15,493 nt of DNA from Lachnospiraceae bacterium (GTDB lineage: Bacteria; Bacillota_A; Clostridia; Lachnospirales; Lachnospiraceae): positions 1-15,493 of the forward strand of contig JAQUUB010000064.1 of the NCBI GenBank assembly GCA_028694115.1, in the 5' to 3' direction. Both the position numbers and the translations under genes were made by a program. The first letter of the stretch is position 1. Every line of letters begins with the position of its first letter. Shown piece after piece: positions 14,896 through 15,493 of the stretch. The notes beneath the pieces were generated by a model. The model saw only the letters and a list, made by a program, of their open reading frames with translations, did no database searches and was not told the DNA's origin.

Positions 14896-15493
14896 TTATT
14901 CTTCATTAAAATCATTTTGTGCTGTATTCATTACCGAGCGTTTATCACTCTCCGGCACGAGTGTTGGTTTGCCTGATGCCTTGTAAACAAGACCTCCTAG
15001 GATTTCATTAAATTTATTTTTGCCAAGGATTGAAGTCATTGCTGTAATTCCAAGTAATTTTTGTTCATATGGATTGAAACCAGCTGAACTAACAGCATCT
15101 GCAACTGTTTGTTCATCAGTATATTTTCTTATGGAACGTGATTCTACAATCTTATACCCACAATACTTTGTGCCACTGAGTGCCTTTTGCAATGCATATT
15201 CTTTGATGTCATTGACCCAAGCTACAAGGTTATCTGCCTTTGCAAGAATAGCCTCAATTTCTGTGTTATCTAAGGTATCTGGCATTTCAAAATCATACTT
15301 TGCAAGCTCGAGGTTGTACTCGGCACGTTTGCGACAGGTAGCTTTTATCTTGCAAAACTGACAGTGGTCACCAGCTTTGAATTCTCCTTCACCCGCATAA
15401 GCAAGTTTAGCGATAGGAGAGAGAACTTCATTTCCCCATTTCAGCAGTTCTTCTTTTGACAAGGTGTAGGTACTAACATTGTCCCTGCGTGGC
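14896..15493 (-). CDS. DUF2800 protein, Cas4/RecB-like nuclease (5' end outside the window)
   Basis: The frame stays open to the right edge, so only the last 198 or so residues are seen. The visible part holds PRRDNVSTYTLSKEELLKWG, then HCQFCKIKATCRKRAE, a Cys cluster that would bind an iron-sulfur centre together with a Cys further upstream, as in Cas4/AddB-like nucleases. The PD-(D/E)XK catalytic residues lie outside the window. A codon at 15460-15462 is TTG and not a credible start because homologous sequence continues upstream. The family is typical of prophages and integrative elements and probably processes recombination or replication ends. It is the first gene seen of the replication set on this strand. 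Confidence 0.85.
   Translation of the reverse strand, partial: PRRDNVSTYTLSKEELLKWGNEVLSPIAKLAYAGEGEFKAGDHCQFCKIKATCRKRAEYNLELAKYDFEMPDTLDNTEIEAILAKADNLVAWVNDIKEYALQKALSGTKYCGYKIVESRSIRKYTDEQTVADAVSSAGFNPYEQKLLGITAMTSILGKNKFNEILGGLVYKASGKPTLVPESDKRSVMNTAQNDFNEE

Noticed and set aside
1..15493. CRISPR array, tRNA or rRNA genes
   Set aside because: No regularly spaced direct repeats with unique spacers, and no cloverleaf or rRNA-like sequence noticed on either strand by eye.

Overview
The window is AT-rich, has strong AAGGAGG-type ribosome binding sites and carries gene families typical of low-GC Firmicutes. The best guess is a gut-type Clostridia genome (Lachnospiraceae-like), in an accessory region with mobile-element debris at the left, a defence operon in the centre and part of a phage- or ICE-type replication module at the right. 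The taxonomic call is inference from gene content only.

Left (1-2824). The C-terminal tail of a retropepsin-like aspartic protease enters from the left edge. An AT-rich intergenic block follows, then an unrecognised gene (455-1345) whose residues fit a PD-(D/E)XK nuclease fold, then a serine recombinase pseudogene (1377-2283) broken by a short deletion and lacking its C-terminal part. Two diverged copies of one non-coding element (about 126-349 and 2395-2646) flank this gene pair. A bidirectional terminator at 2659-2697 closes the block.

Centre (2825-11109, all minus strand). Six closely packed genes look like one operon. In transcription order they are: a small XRE-type repressor; the large C-terminal-domain protein of an ABC three-component (ABC-3C) system with a Cys4 zinc-knuckle insert; a 79-residue ABC-3C middle component; a DUF2326/SMC-like ABC ATPase; a type III-like beta-class adenine methyltransferase (Mod); and its DEAH helicase-nuclease partner (Res). 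Gaps are 3 to 24 bp or genes overlap. One promoter with a consensus -10 and palindromic operator-like sites lies before the repressor gene. The sequence suggests that an ABC-3C conflict module and a type III-like restriction-modification pair are expressed together under one repressor. This is the most interesting feature of the window.

Right (11110-15493). On the plus strand, a leader with a 13-bp long-range inverted repeat, a terminator-like hairpin and a hairpin next to the ribosome binding site precedes a gene for a Cys-rich protein with a sigma-region-4-like helix-turn-helix. It converges, across a bidirectional terminator, on a minus-strand replication set: a DUF2800 Cas4-like nuclease (cut by the window edge), a DUF2815 protein (probable single-strand DNA binding) and a family A DNA polymerase with a proofreading domain. 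This trio is common in Clostridia prophages and related elements, so the defence operon may be cargo of, or inserted into, such an element.
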